A stretch of 64,000 bases of DNA from Subtercola boreus (GTDB lineage Bacteria > Actinomycetota > Actinomycetes > Actinomycetales > Microbacteriaceae). A program made the translations under genes and the position numbers. Positions 1-8,131 of the stretch are shown one piece after another (the first letter of the stretch is position 1; each line of letters begins with the position of its first letter). Under the pieces are notes generated by a model. It ran no database searches and was not told the DNA's origin. It worked only from the letters and a program-made list of their open reading frames with translations. The stretch lies in the NCBI RefSeq assembly GCF_003399645.1, contig NZ_NBXD01000029.1, positions 1 through 64,000 on the forward strand. Direction: 5' to 3'.

Positions 1-59
1 CCGCCGTCAAGGAAGGCCTCCTCGTCGGCGTCGCAAAAATCACCGTCAACACCAAGTAA
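1..59 (+). CDS. C-terminus of an unidentified protein (5' end outside window)
   Basis: An open frame enters from the left edge and ends in TAA at 57-59. Only about 18 residues are visible, ending in ITVNTK, which is too little to assign a family. A strong hairpin 30 bp downstream supports this being the real end of a gene. Confidence 0.5.
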   Translation, partial: AVKEGLLVGVAKITVNTK

Positions 60-88
60 CACCCCCGCACCACCCACACCACAGCAAC

Positions 89-123
89 CGAAAGCCCCCG
101 ACCACACCGGCCGGGGGCTTTCG
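89..123. terminator. Bidirectional hairpin terminator
   Basis: Two perfect 12-bp arms (89-100 and 112-123) flank an 11-nt loop. The stem begins CGAAAGCCCCC, so A or T runs lie at the outer ends in both directions. It sits between convergent genes and can serve both. Confidence 0.8.
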
Positions 124-146
124 CCGTCGCTCGAGCGAAAGCCGGG

Positions 147-2540
147 TCAGTAGGCGCGACGGTCCGCCTGGAGGTTCAGGGTGACGGTCTGGCCGGGAGT
201 TACGGTGATGATGCGACCGCCGGGGGTCTCGGGCGAACCGTAGGTACCCGGCTCGTAGGGTTCCTGGCGGGGAAGGTACTCGATCGTGTAGTCGCCCGCC
301 GGCAGGCCGGCGAAGGTGAAGTGGCCCGACGAGTCGACCGTGAGGTTGTAACCACGCTGGGCCAGCTCGGCGTCGACCGGGTGCAGCAGCACGAAGGCAT
401 ACGGGAACACCGCGCCGGTGTCCTTTGCGCTGACCACCCCGGTGATGACGGCCTGCACGACGAGGGATGCGTTCAGGCCCGGGTAGCTACCACCGTTCGT
501 CACCGGGACCTTTGTGGCAGTGGTGTAGGAGGTTCCGCCCACCCATTGGGAGGCAAGACCCGATCCATTCACCGGTTCGACGAGCAGGGCATAGGTCATC
601 TCCTCGAGGGAGGTGAACTGGAAACGCCCGTCGGCGCCGGTGCGGACGGTCTTCACCCGCTGCACCGTTCCGTAGAGCGGGCCGTACGCGACGACCGCCG
701 CACCGACGACCGGTCTGCCCGTCGCCCGGTCGGTGACGACGCCGCTGACAAGGCCGGCCGGTTTCATGGCGAAGGCGATTCCGGTGACGTCCGTGCCCGG
801 AGCGACCCGGATGGGCGTGGGTGTCTTGCTGAAGCCGGTGGTGTAACTCTGGGTCGAGTAGTGGCTGGTGCCGCTGAAGTCATAGGACTTGAACACCAGT
901 GTGTAGGTGCCGGGGATGAGGTTCTGAATCGTGAAGGTTCCGTCGGCGGCAACTGTCGCATAGGCGGTTGCGGTGGATGACGTCGCATAGACCTCGAAGT
1001 CCGTGAACGACTGGGCGGGGCCGCCGAGGGTCAGCGTGCCGGAGAGGCTCCCGAAGTCGGGCAGCGTGAAGTTCCTCGTCGTGGTCTGGGCGCTCCGCAC
1101 GGTGAGGGGCGGGCTGTCTTCGGCCGCGCCCACACCACCGTAGAACGCCCGGGCACCGGTGGCTGTCGAGGACGCCTGCAGCGCCCACTTGCCCGGCGGC
1201 ACGGCGCCGAAGGTGTACGACCCGTTGACGATCTCGGTGATCTGCGCGAGGAAGGGCGGGTCGTCTGGCGACTGCTGTGGGGCCCAGAGTTCTGCGTACC
1301 CCGCAACGATCGGGGTCTTCGGGTTGCCCGCCTCGTAGACCATGCCCGTGACCACCCCGGTCGTGTAGACCGGGGTCTTCAGCGTGTCGGTGCGGGTCGC
1401 GCTGACCGAGCCCGGATGACTGCCGACGACGGTGACCGAGACCGTCTTGCCGAGGTCGGCGACGGTCGGGGTGTAGGTGGTGGTCGTGTTGTCGATGCGT
1501 TTGCCGGCAACCGACCACTGGTAGGTGAACGAGACGGGCGCGGGCTGCCAGAATCCCACGACGGCGGTGAGCTGTTCACCGACCATGCCCGACCCGAGGA
1601 TCAGTACGTTGGTGGCCTTGACGATCGAAGTGCCGGCCGCGACCGGGGCCGTCGGCACGCTCACGCGCACGGTCTGGTCGTACCCGGGGTTGAGGGCCTG
1701 CACGGTGAAGGTGATGGTCTTGCCTGCTGTCTCGGGTGCGAGCAGCAGCGTGTAGTCGCCGGCATCCGTGAGGCGTTCACCATTCGCCGACCACCAGTAC
1801 GAGTAGGTGCTGAGAGCGGGCTTCCAGGTACCGACGGTCGCTGTGAGGGTCTGGCCGACCTTGGCCGTGCCGGTCACGACCGGCTGGGGCGCCGTCGAGT
1901 AGGCCGGCAGGGGCGTGCCGGTACCACTCACGGTGGGGGTCGCCTGGCTCGACCTGAACGTCGTCGTGTACCCCGGCCGGGCTGCCGTCACGGTGACGGT
2001 GATCTTCTTGCCGCTGTCGGTGGCCCGCACGAGATAGTTCGACGTGATCTCGCTGACGACCTTCACCCCACCCGAGAACCAGGTGTATTTGAAGAAGGGA
2101 ACCTCGGGAACCCAGGTGCCCGTGGCGGCGGTCAGGGTCGACCCGACGGTGGCCGACCCGGCGATGGTCGGTGAGGGGCTCGAGGTGAAGGGCACGGTGG
2201 ATGCTGCGGGGGCGCGTTCTGCGGGCGCGGGCGCCGGTGTCGGGGCAGGCGTGGCCGGCTCCGCCGGAGCGGAGGTGGGCGCGGGAGTCGATGTCGGAGC
2301 AGGGGTGGGCGTCGGCGCAGAGGTTGGTGTCGGAGCAGGGGTGGGCGCCGGAGCAAGGGTGGGCGTCGGGCCAGGGGTGGGCGCGACCGTGGCCGCGGCT
2401 GTTGGCACGGGCGTACCGGCGGCCGCCGATCCGACCCCGATCATCCCGCCCAGCACCAGCGTGGCCGCGGCCACCGCGGCCATTATGACGGCCGCACCTT
2501 TCGTTCGCGAGCCATAGCGACCATCACGCGCTGAGAACAT
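147..2540 (-). CDS. Secreted multidomain surface protein with Ig-like and CnaB-like repeats
   Basis: A 797-aa exported protein. I chose the ATG at 2540 because GAAGGG lies 7 nt upstream; an in-frame TTG at 2555 is the alternative. A signal peptide or anchor (about residues 14-42) is followed by a Pro/Thr/Ala-rich linker to about residue 110. Three repeats of about 95 residues follow, of the bacterial Ig-like type with the pattern VGxTLTAxxGTW and later GKxITVTV. The C-terminal half has about four beta-sandwich modules of the carboxypeptidase-regulatory/CnaB-like kind, with the pattern SGVVTD...G..V.GA and DGRFQFTSL. There is no LPXTG motif or C-terminal membrane segment, so it is probably released or loosely cell-associated. 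Adhesion or a structural role is inference only. It stands alone and ends against the 89-123 hairpin. Confidence 0.85.
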   Translation of the reverse strand: MFSARDGRYGSRTKGAAVIMAAVAAATLVLGGMIGVGSAAAGTPVPTAAATVAPTPGPTPTLAPAPTPAPTPTSAPTPTPAPTSTPAPTSAPAEPATPAPTPAPAPAERAPAASTVPFTSSPSPTIAGSATVGSTLTAATGTWVPEVPFFKYTWFSGGVKVVSEITSNYLVRATDSGKKITVTVTAARPGYTTTFRSSQATPTVSGTGTPLPAYSTAPQPVVTGTAKVGQTLTATVGTWKPALSTYSYWWSANGERLTDAGDYTLLLAPETAGKTITFTVQALNPGYDQTVRVSVPTAPVAAGTSIVKATNVLILGSGMVGEQLTAVVGFWQPAPVSFTYQWSVAGKRIDNTTTTYTPTVADLGKTVSVTVVGSHPGSVSATRTDTLKTPVYTTGVVTGMVYEAGNPKTPIVAGYAELWAPQQSPDDPPFLAQITEIVNGSYTFGAVPPGKWALQASSTATGARAFYGGVGAAEDSPPLTVRSAQTTTRNFTLPDFGSLSGTLTLGGPAQSFTDFEVYATSSTATAYATVAADGTFTIQNLIPGTYTLVFKSYDFSGTSHYSTQSYTTGFSKTPTPIRVAPGTDVTGIAFAMKPAGLVSGVVTDRATGRPVVGAAVVAYGPLYGTVQRVKTVRTGADGRFQFTSLEEMTYALLVEPVNGSGLASQWVGGTSYTTATKVPVTNGGSYPGLNASLVVQAVITGVVSAKDTGAVFPYAFVLLHPVDAELAQRGYNLTVDSSGHFTFAGLPAGDYTIEYLPRQEPYEPGTYGSPETPGGRIITVTPGQTVTLNLQADRRAY

Positions 2541-2648
2541 CGATGTGCCCTTCAATACCCCGGGCGATCGTCGTCCGGCGCTGCAACTCTGTCAGTCCTC
2601 GAAGACAGCGTCAACAGAGCGCCCGACTCACCGGTTCACCGCTGCCGC

Positions 2649-3518
2649 TCAGCCGCCGATCGCATCGAGTCGTGCGACGGCCGACGTCGGCAGGACGAGG
2701 GCGGCGCCCGCAACGTTCTCACGCAGGTGGGCGACCGACGAGGTACCCGGAATGAGAAGGATGTTCGGCGAGCGCTGCAGCAGCCACGCCAGCGCGACAG
2801 CCATCGGCGATGCTCCGAGTTCGGCCGCGACCTCGCCGAGGGTGTCGGACTGCAGCGGGGTGAACCCGCCCAGCGGGAAGTACGGCACGTACGCGATGCC
2901 CTCGGCCGCCAGCGTGTCGATGAGCGCGTCGTCCTCCCGGTTCGCGATGTTGTAAAAGTTCTGCACCGTCACGACGGGAGCGATCGAGCGCGCTTCGACG
3001 ATCTGGTCGGTGTCGACCGTGCTCACCCCGAGGTGGCGGATGAGCCCCTCCTGCTGCAGCTCGGCGAGGGCGGTGAAGGGTTCCGCGAGCGAACCGGGGG
3101 TCGGGCGGTCGAACCCACCGACGCGCAGGTTGACGACATCGAGCACGTCGAGGCCGAGGCGGCCGAGGTTGTCGTGCACCGCCTTGCGCAGTTGGTCACG
3201 CGACCGCGCCTGGGGCCAGCCGCCCTCGGCGTCCCGGAGCGATCCGACCTTGGTGACGAGATGCAGGTCGGCCGGGTACGGGTGCAGGGCCTCGCGGATG
3301 ATCTCGTTCGTGACGAACGGGCCGTAGAAGTCGGAGGTGTCGATGTGCGTGATGCCCAGCTCGACGACCGTGCGCAACACGGCGACGGCCTCGGCGCGGT
3401 CGGCGGGCGGCCCGAAGACGTGCGGGCCGGCGAGCTGCATCGCGCCGTATCCGACGCGAGTGAGGGTGAGATCGTCGGCCAGGGTGACTGTGCCTCCGGC
3501 GAGGGGTGCGGATGTCAT
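2649..3518 (-). CDS. pdxI: Aldo/keto reductase, PdxI-like pyridoxal reductase
   Basis: A 289-aa NADPH-dependent aldo/keto reductase. The sequence matches E. coli PdxI (YdbC) closely along its length: RVGYGAMQLAGPHVFGPP near the start, then HIDTSDFYG, KAVHDNLGRLGLDVLDVV, AYVPYFPLGGFTPLQS and NILLIPGTSSVAHLREN. PdxI reduces pyridoxal to pyridoxine in B6 salvage. The AKR catalytic tetrad is visible: Asp and Tyr in DTSDFYG, Lys in LVTKVG, His in VHDNL. The start ATG has AAAGGA 5-6 nt upstream. It lies just downstream of the quinone-response-like genes on the same strand but about 90 bp away, so co-transcription is uncertain. Function beyond a generic carbonyl reductase is inferred from similarity. 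Confidence 0.85.
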   Translation of the reverse strand: MTSAPLAGGTVTLADDLTLTRVGYGAMQLAGPHVFGPPADRAEAVAVLRTVVELGITHIDTSDFYGPFVTNEIIREALHPYPADLHLVTKVGSLRDAEGGWPQARSRDQLRKAVHDNLGRLGLDVLDVVNLRVGGFDRPTPGSLAEPFTALAELQQEGLIRHLGVSTVDTDQIVEARSIAPVVTVQNFYNIANREDDALIDTLAAEGIAYVPYFPLGGFTPLQSDTLGEVAAELGASPMAVALAWLLQRSPNILLIPGTSSVAHLRENVAGAALVLPTSAVARLDAIGG

Positions 3519-3610
3519 GGGTTTCCTTTCGTGTGACCGAACGCCGCGTGCGCGCCCGGCGGGGGGTGAATGCTACCGCCTCAGGCCAGGCCGCCTCAGG
3601 CCAGGCCGCC

Positions 3611-4102
3611 TCAGGCGCCGAGGCGCACGTCGGCCGCGAACGCCGACGCGTGCTCCCGGAGCACAGAGATGCGGCGCTCCCTCGCCGCCTCGGCGTCGAA
3701 GCCGATGTAGGCCATCGGTGGCAGCTTCCGCACGTTCGCCGAGCATTCGAAGTTCGCGCAGAGGAGCGTGCCGATGGTGTTTCCGTTCCGTCCGGCCGCG
3801 CCCGCCCGCTTCGCGCTGTAGAGCACGACGTCGTTGGGCAGGGTGACGTCCTGGCACCAGGCGCACTGCGCGCGGCTGCGCGGCGACGCCTCGGCCTGCT
3901 TCAGGATGACGCCGACCGGCTCGCCCTCGACCGGCACGACGAGCAGGCCGCGGCGCGGCATCCTCGGGTCACGCCAGCCGAGGTAGTCGAGCCTGTCGAA
4001 GTCGAGGTCGGCGAATCCCGCCGGCAGGGTGACGTCGTTCAGTTCTCGGCGGGACGCGTTCACGAAGGAGGCGCGCAGAATTTCTTCGCTCAGGGGGAGC
4101 AT
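3611..4102 (-). CDS. FBP (EF-G-binding type) zinc-finger protein
   Basis: 163 aa. The start MLPLSEEILRASFVNAS matches the usual N-terminus of actinobacterial FBP-domain proteins, so I prefer the ATG at 4102 over the GTG at 4150, which would overlap the upstream gene. The N-terminal part contains LDYLGWRDP. The C-terminal half carries two cysteine pairs, CAWC and CANFEC, as expected for a four-Cys treble-clef zinc finger. In the family this finger binds ribosomal translocase EF-G, as in FusB-type proteins. Here it is the third gene of a same-strand group after the dioxygenase and esterase. Its biological role in this setting is not known. Confidence 0.75.
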   Translation of the reverse strand: MLPLSEEILRASFVNASRRELNDVTLPAGFADLDFDRLDYLGWRDPRMPRRGLLVVPVEGEPVGVILKQAEASPRSRAQCAWCQDVTLPNDVVLYSAKRAGAAGRNGNTIGTLLCANFECSANVRKLPPMAYIGFDAEAARERRISVLREHASAFAADVRLGA

Positions 4103-4128
4103 GTGATGTTTCGCCAATCGGTCAAGCC

Positions 4129-4752
4129 CTAGAGTGTACGCCCCAACCACCCTTGCGCGGCGGCCAGCTCGCCTTCGGTTATGCCGTGGCCGCCGGCGCG
4201 GGTGACCCGTTCGACGCGCGAACCGTGGGCTTTGAGCTGGGTCTCGAGGCGGTCGACGGATGCTGCGGGCGCCATCTGGTCGTCGCGCCCGTTGAGCAGG
4301 AGAACGGATGTCGCAGTCAGGTCGGTCGTGATGTCACGATCGCCGAGTGGGTACATTCCCGAGAAGGCGATGGCGCGGGAGAGCGTCGTGGGGTGCTGGA
4401 TGGCGAGGGCGAGCGCGATGTTGGCCCCGTTGGAGAACCCGACTGCCGTGAGAGGGCGCTCGAGCAGCCCGTACTCGGTCGCTGCCCAGCCGACGAACCG
4501 AGCGAGCTCGGCGGCCCGCACGATCACGTCGTCGACGTCGAAGACGCCCTCGGCACGCCGCCGGAACCAGCGGGTGGCACCGTTCTCGCTGACGCGGCCG
4601 CGGGGAGCGAGAACGGCGGCACTCGGGTCGAGCTGTTCAGCGAGCCCGGCGATCTGCGACTCACTGCTCCCGGTGCCGTGCAGCATCAGCAGCACCGGGC
4701 CGGAGCCCTCGGAGTAGAGGTGCGGCCAGGCGGCGAGATCGGTGGTGGCCAC
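4129..4752 (-). CDS. MhqD-like alpha/beta-hydrolase (carboxylesterase/phospholipase family)
   Basis: 207 aa, GTG start, only 3 bp after the stop of the dioxygenase gene, so the two are co-transcribed. The fold is that of the small carboxylesterases: MLHGTGSSES oxyanion region, nucleophile Ser107 in GFSNG, acid in NGRDDQMAP and His in AGGHGIT. In Bacillus subtilis the paralogous esterase MhqD is co-regulated with the ring-cleaving dioxygenase MhqO by MarR-type MhqR in response to quinones. The same three functions lie together here, so a role in thiol-independent quinone or hydroquinone detoxification is a reasonable inference. The substrate is not proven. Confidence 0.8.
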   Translation of the reverse strand: MATTDLAAWPHLYSEGSGPVLLMLHGTGSSESQIAGLAEQLDPSAAVLAPRGRVSENGATRWFRRRAEGVFDVDDVIVRAAELARFVGWAATEYGLLERPLTAVGFSNGANIALALAIQHPTTLSRAIAFSGMYPLGDRDITTDLTATSVLLLNGRDDQMAPAASVDRLETQLKAHGSRVERVTRAGGHGITEGELAAAQGWLGRTL

Positions 4753-4755
4753 CGC

Positions 4756-5727
4756 CTACGCCTCGGCGATCCCGGGGTTGTTCTCGTGCGGCAGTGTCAC
4801 CGGAACCACGGAACGCTCGATCGCCTCCCGCGAGGGTTCGAGCCACGGTGGCAGGCGGAGGCTCCGACCGAGTTCGAGCAGCGGCTCGTCGATGTCGAAG
4901 CCGGGGGTGTCGGTCGCGATCTCGAAGAGCACTCCCCCGGGCTCACGGAAGTAGATCGAGGTGAAGTACTGCCGGTCGAGAATCTCGGTGACCTCGAAGC
5001 CGTGGTCGACGAGCTGCGAGCGCCAGAGCTGCTGCGTCTCGCCGTCGGGCACGCGGAACGCGATGTGGTGCACGGTGCCGCCGGCGGTCAGACCCGCCTG
5101 GGCGCGGGGGTCGGCGATCACGTCGACGATGTGGCCCGCCGACTCGGTGCCCGCGGCGAAGCGCAGGCGATCGCCCTGCTCGGAGACGAGGGTCAGACCG
5201 AGCTCCTCGGTGAGCACCCGGGCCGTACCGGCCGGGTCGTTGACCGTGAGCACCGACGAGTGCTGGCCGCGCACGGCGTACTCGGCGGGAACGGATGCCG
5301 AATCCCACGGCGTGCGCGGGTCGGTGACCGACGATGCCACGAGATCGAGTTGCAGGCCGTCGGGGTCGCGCAGGGAGAGCCTCTCCTCCGAGGAGTTCTC
5401 CGTGGTGATCGTGGAGCCCACTCCGAGTTCAGCGAAGTGGCTGCTCCACCAGCCCAGGGAGCCTGCGGGAACGGAGAATGCCGTCGTCGTCGACTGACCC
5501 GCGCCGATTCGCCCGGGCCGCACACCCTGCCAGGGGAAGAATGTCATCAGCGAACCGGGTGTGCCCGCGTCGTCGCCGTAATAGAGGTGATAGGTGCTGG
5601 GTGAGTCGAAGTTGACCGTCTTCTTCACGAGTCGGAGCCCGAGCCCCTGAATGTAGAAGTCGATGTTCTGCTGGGGGTCGCCGCCGATCGCGGTGACGTG
5701 GTGCAGACCTGATGTGGTGGCGGGCAT
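4756..5727 (-). CDS. MhqO-like ring-cleaving extradiol dioxygenase (VOC superfamily)
   Basis: 323 aa made of two pairs of VOC/glyoxalase modules. It opens with LHHVTAIGG (first metal His), has VHHIAFRV in the C-terminal half (second His) and GGVLFEIATD (metal Glu), the 2-His-1-carboxylate set for an Fe(II) or Mn(II) dioxygenase. Close relatives are MhqO/MhqA of Firmicutes and hydroquinone dioxygenases such as LinE, which open the ring of (methyl)hydroquinones. GAGGAG lies 6 nt before the ATG. It is first in a dioxygenase-esterase-FBP group and is transcribed away from a MarR gene. The 243-bp divergent spacer holds a five-copy 15-bp repeat. Confidence 0.85.
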   Translation of the reverse strand: MPATTSGLHHVTAIGGDPQQNIDFYIQGLGLRLVKKTVNFDSPSTYHLYYGDDAGTPGSLMTFFPWQGVRPGRIGAGQSTTTAFSVPAGSLGWWSSHFAELGVGSTITTENSSEERLSLRDPDGLQLDLVASSVTDPRTPWDSASVPAEYAVRGQHSSVLTVNDPAGTARVLTEELGLTLVSEQGDRLRFAAGTESAGHIVDVIADPRAQAGLTAGGTVHHIAFRVPDGETQQLWRSQLVDHGFEVTEILDRQYFTSIYFREPGGVLFEIATDTPGFDIDEPLLELGRSLRLPPWLEPSREAIERSVVPVTLPHENNPGIAEA

Positions 5728-5743
5728 CCTGAACTCCTCGTTC

Positions 5744-5818
5744 TCTGAGCGGCTTGTGTCTGAGCGGTTGCTGTCTGAGCGGTTGCTGTCTGAGCGGTTG
5801 CTGTCTGAGCGGTTGCTA
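5744..5818. repeat. 15-bp tandem repeat in the leader of the dioxygenase operon
   Basis: TCTGAGCGG recurs at 5744, 5759, 5774, 5789 and 5804, that is, five times at an exact 15-bp spacing. The last three full units are identical; the first differs slightly. It begins about 17 bp upstream of the dioxygenase start codon and would lie in its 5' leader or promoter. Confidence 0.85.
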
Positions 5819-5820
5819 TT

Positions 5821-5834
5821 TATGCAAACGCATA
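5821..5834. promoter_or_regulatory. Candidate MarR operator (short inverted repeat)
   Basis: TATGC-aaac-GCATA, a perfect 5-bp inverted repeat in the only AT-rich stretch of the divergent spacer between the dioxygenase and MarR genes. Its position suits a MarR operator, but the arms are short. Confidence 0.4.
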
Positions 5835-5970
5835 GATCCGGAGACTATTCCCGTCGAACTTTTCCGGTGGAATTGAGCGTCATCAGGGTGTTGCCCCTCA
5901 ACGCTCTGAGGATATGATTTGGCATCGCTTTTTCTCCCTCCTTCACGGCGGAAGATTAAGGCTCGCACCT

Positions 5971-6486
5971 ATGGCTCTGCTCAATGAGGACACCATCACG
6001 ACCCTCAAGCCCCGAACTCGACCCGTCCGCGAATCCGACGTGACGGAGTTCGCGCTTGCACTCAACCAGCTCGACATCGAGCACCGGAGGCTTCGAACCC
6101 GCTTCGCCGACCATTTCGGCCTGACGCACACCGAGTACGACGCGTTCACGTTCGTGGCCGACGAGGGCACGACCACGCCCAAGAACCTGGCGGCGAACCT
6201 CCGGTTCACCACCGGTGCAACGACAGCGCTGATCGACCGGCTCGAGAAACTGGAGTTCGTGCACCGCACCCCGAACCCGACAGACCGACGAAGCGTCCAC
6301 CTGGAGCTCACTCCACACGGAGCGTCGGCCTTCGCCTGGGTCGGCGACCACTACCTCGATCTCGCCCGCACGATCATCACCGCAGGCGACACGAAGGCGC
6401 CGAAGATGACCAGCGTGCTCATCCGGGCGACCGAAGCCATCGGCTCGGCGCAACGCGCCCTGGAGTCCCCGGATGAGCGCCGCTAG
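5971..6486 (+). CDS. MarR-family transcriptional regulator (MhqR-like by context)
   Basis: 171 aa from the ATG at 5971, which has AAGG about 10 nt upstream. An in-frame ATG at 5914 would add 19 residues but has GAGG only 2 nt away. The winged-helix core runs from about residue 30 to 130 (FGLTHTEYDAFTFVADEG, then LRFTTGATTALIDRLEKLEFVHR and the wing PNPTDRRSVHLELT). MarR proteins are dimeric repressors released by small phenolic or quinone-like ligands or by thiol modification. It is divergent from the dioxygenase-esterase group and convergent with an ene-reductase. By analogy with MhqR it probably represses its neighbours and itself. Confidence 0.85.
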   Translation: MALLNEDTITTLKPRTRPVRESDVTEFALALNQLDIEHRRLRTRFADHFGLTHTEYDAFTFVADEGTTTPKNLAANLRFTTGATTALIDRLEKLEFVHRTPNPTDRRSVHLELTPHGASAFAWVGDHYLDLARTIITAGDTKAPKMTSVLIRATEAIGSAQRALESPDERR

Positions 6487-6492
6487 AGGGGC

Positions 6493-7590
6493 CTAGGCCG
6501 CACTCTCCTCGCGCGCCACCTCGGCGAGGGTCGGGTAGTCGGTGTAGCCGTCGGCAGTGGAACCGTAGAGGGTCGACGGGTCGAGCTCGTTCTCCGGGTG
6601 CTCCCCCTGCCAGCGTTCGACGAGGTCGGGATTCGCGATGATCGCGCGCCCGACCGCCACGGCGTCGGCGAAGTCGCCCTCGACCAGCATGGTCGCCTCT
6701 TCGCGGGTCGTCATGTGGCTGAAACCGCTGTTCACGATGAAGCCACCGCCGAAACGGGTGCGCAGATCCTGAACGAATTCGCCGGTCGGATCGGCGTGCA
6801 GCACGCTGACGAACGCGAGCCCGAGCGGCGCGATGGCCTCGATGAGCCCACGGTAGGTCGAACGCACATCGTCGTCCTCGGTCTCGAGCACGTCCTGGAT
6901 GTTGTGCGAGGGCGAGAGACGGATGCCGACACGGCCCGCACCGATCGCCTCGGCCACGGCCTCGACCACCGAGACCACGAAACGGATGCGGTTCTCGGGG
7001 CTTCCGCCGAACCCGTCTGTGCGCTGGTTGGAGACCGGCGAGAGGAACTGGTGCAGCAGGTACCCGTTCGCGGAGTGCAGTTCGACACCGTCGAGCCCGG
7101 CGCGGATCGCGCGGCGTGATGCCTCGACGAACTCGGCACGCACCACGGCGAGCTCGTCGGTCGTCAGGTCGTGCGGAACGGGGAACGGCTTCTTGCCCTC
7201 GGGCACGTGAACCTCGCCCTCGATGGCGATCGCGCTCGGGGCGACGATGCGCTCGGTGCCGGTGATGTCGGTGTGCGAGACCCGTCCGCCGTTCATGACC
7301 TGCATGACGAGTGTGCCGCCCTTGGCGTGCACGGCCGCGGCGACCCGCTTCCAGCCGGCCTCCTGCTCATCGGTCACGATGCCGGGCTGGCCCGGGTAGG
7401 AGCGCGACTCGGCACTGGGGTAGGTGCCCTCGGTGATGATGAGGCCGGCACTCGCCCGCTGGCTGTAGTGCTCCACGTTGAGATCGTTCGGCACACCGGA
7501 TGCTCCCGACCGGGTGCGCGTGAGCGGCGCCATGACGAGACGGTTGGCGAGCGCGAGGTCGCCGAGTGCGAGAGGGGAGAAGAGATCCAC
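6493..7590 (-). CDS. Old Yellow Enzyme family ene-reductase (NemA-like)
   Basis: 365 aa, GTG start with AAAGGA 5 nt upstream. This is a complete FMN-dependent TIM barrel. MDLFSPLALGDLALANRLVMAPLTR opens the barrel, ELHSANGYLLHQFLSP carries the His/Asn pair that binds the substrate carbonyl, and SNQRTDGFGGS and GRAIIANPDLV are family hallmarks (N-ethylmaleimide reductase, xenobiotic reductase, 12-oxophytodienoate reductase). It reduces activated C=C bonds with NAD(P)H and can reduce quinones and nitro compounds. It ends 6 bp from the MarR gene and runs toward it. Functionally it fits the same electrophile/quinone defence as the dioxygenase group, although it has its own promoter. Confidence 0.9.
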   Translation of the reverse strand: MDLFSPLALGDLALANRLVMAPLTRTRSGASGVPNDLNVEHYSQRASAGLIITEGTYPSAESRSYPGQPGIVTDEQEAGWKRVAAAVHAKGGTLVMQVMNGGRVSHTDITGTERIVAPSAIAIEGEVHVPEGKKPFPVPHDLTTDELAVVRAEFVEASRRAIRAGLDGVELHSANGYLLHQFLSPVSNQRTDGFGGSPENRIRFVVSVVEAVAEAIGAGRVGIRLSPSHNIQDVLETEDDDVRSTYRGLIEAIAPLGLAFVSVLHADPTGEFVQDLRTRFGGGFIVNSGFSHMTTREEATMLVEGDFADAVAVGRAIIANPDLVERWQGEHPENELDPSTLYGSTADGYTDYPTLAEVAREESAA

Positions 7591-7709
7591 GGGTGTCCTT
7601 TCGAGCGGGCTGCCGTTCGCAGCCTCTCAGTCCAACATCACCGCTTCCTGTCCATTCCCGACTCGTGCCGGATTGACAGGTGGGGCGTATGAATCCGCGA
7701 GTGCGGAAA

Positions 7710-7715
7710 TATACT
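7710..7715 (+). promoter_or_regulatory. -10 box for a leaderless transcript of the HTH-Mop gene
   Basis: TATACT followed by 7 nt and the ATG at 7723, with no Shine-Dalgarno sequence. This spacing would place the transcription start at the start codon. Confidence 0.55.
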
Positions 7716-7722
7716 GGGCCTC

Positions 7723-8127
7723 ATGACGCAGATTCGGATTCGGGATGCAGCGCTCTACCTCGGGGTCAGCGACGACACGGTGCGGCGGTGGATCGACAAC
7801 GGCACGCTGGAGAGCAGCCGCGACGACTCCGGCCGCTCGGTGGTCGAGGGGCTTGCGCTGGCACAGCTGGCCGGGCGGAACGCCGTGCTGCCCGATGACC
7901 CCTCCGGGATCGGGAGGTCGGCCCGCAATCGCTTCGTGGGCCTCGTCACGGCCATCACCCTGGACACGGTGATGGCCCAGGTCGAGCTGCAGTGCGGCCC
8001 GCACCGCGTCGTGTCGCTCATGTCGAGCGAGGCCGTTCGGGAGCTCGGCCTCGAGCTCGGCTCCATTGCCGTCGCCGTCGTGAAAGCCACGACGGTCATC
8101 GTCGAGACCCCGCCCGGAAAGGCCTGA
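7723..8127 (+). CDS. HTH-Mop (TOBE) molybdate-binding protein, probable mod regulator
   Basis: 134 aa. The N-terminal half is an excisionase/MerR-like helix-turn-helix (IRDAALYLGVSDDTVRRWIDNGTL). The C-terminal half is a single Mop/TOBE domain (ARNRFVGLVTAITLDTVMAQVELQCG, then ELGLELGSIAVAVVKATTVIVE), the fold that binds molybdate or tungstate oxyanions. It is the first gene of the modABC operon, 4 bp before modA. It most likely senses molybdate and regulates the operon, or buffers molybdate; the arrangement is common in actinobacteria but differs from the winged-helix ModE of E. coli. It appears leaderless. Confidence 0.85.
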   Translation: MTQIRIRDAALYLGVSDDTVRRWIDNGTLESSRDDSGRSVVEGLALAQLAGRNAVLPDDPSGIGRSARNRFVGLVTAITLDTVMAQVELQCGPHRVVSLMSSEAVRELGLELGSIAVAVVKATTVIVETPPGKA

Positions 8128-8131
8128 AGCC

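Noticed and set aside
2044-2517. Plus-strand frame rich in GAGVGVGA
   Set aside because: It is the antisense of the Pro/Thr/Ala-rich linker of the surface protein and has no start signals.
5744-5818. Tandem repeat as a CRISPR array
   Set aside because: The units are 15 bp and contiguous, with no unique spacers and no cas genes; the same applies to 15826-15885 and 60981-61088.
5663-5917. Plus-strand frame with a repeated LSERL peptide
   Set aside because: The repeat comes from the 15-bp DNA repeat in the leader; there is no ribosome site and the first part is antisense to the dioxygenase gene.
7674-7679. TTGACA as the -35 box of the HTH-Mop gene
   Set aside because: It is 30 bp from the TATACT -10 box, too far for a standard promoter.
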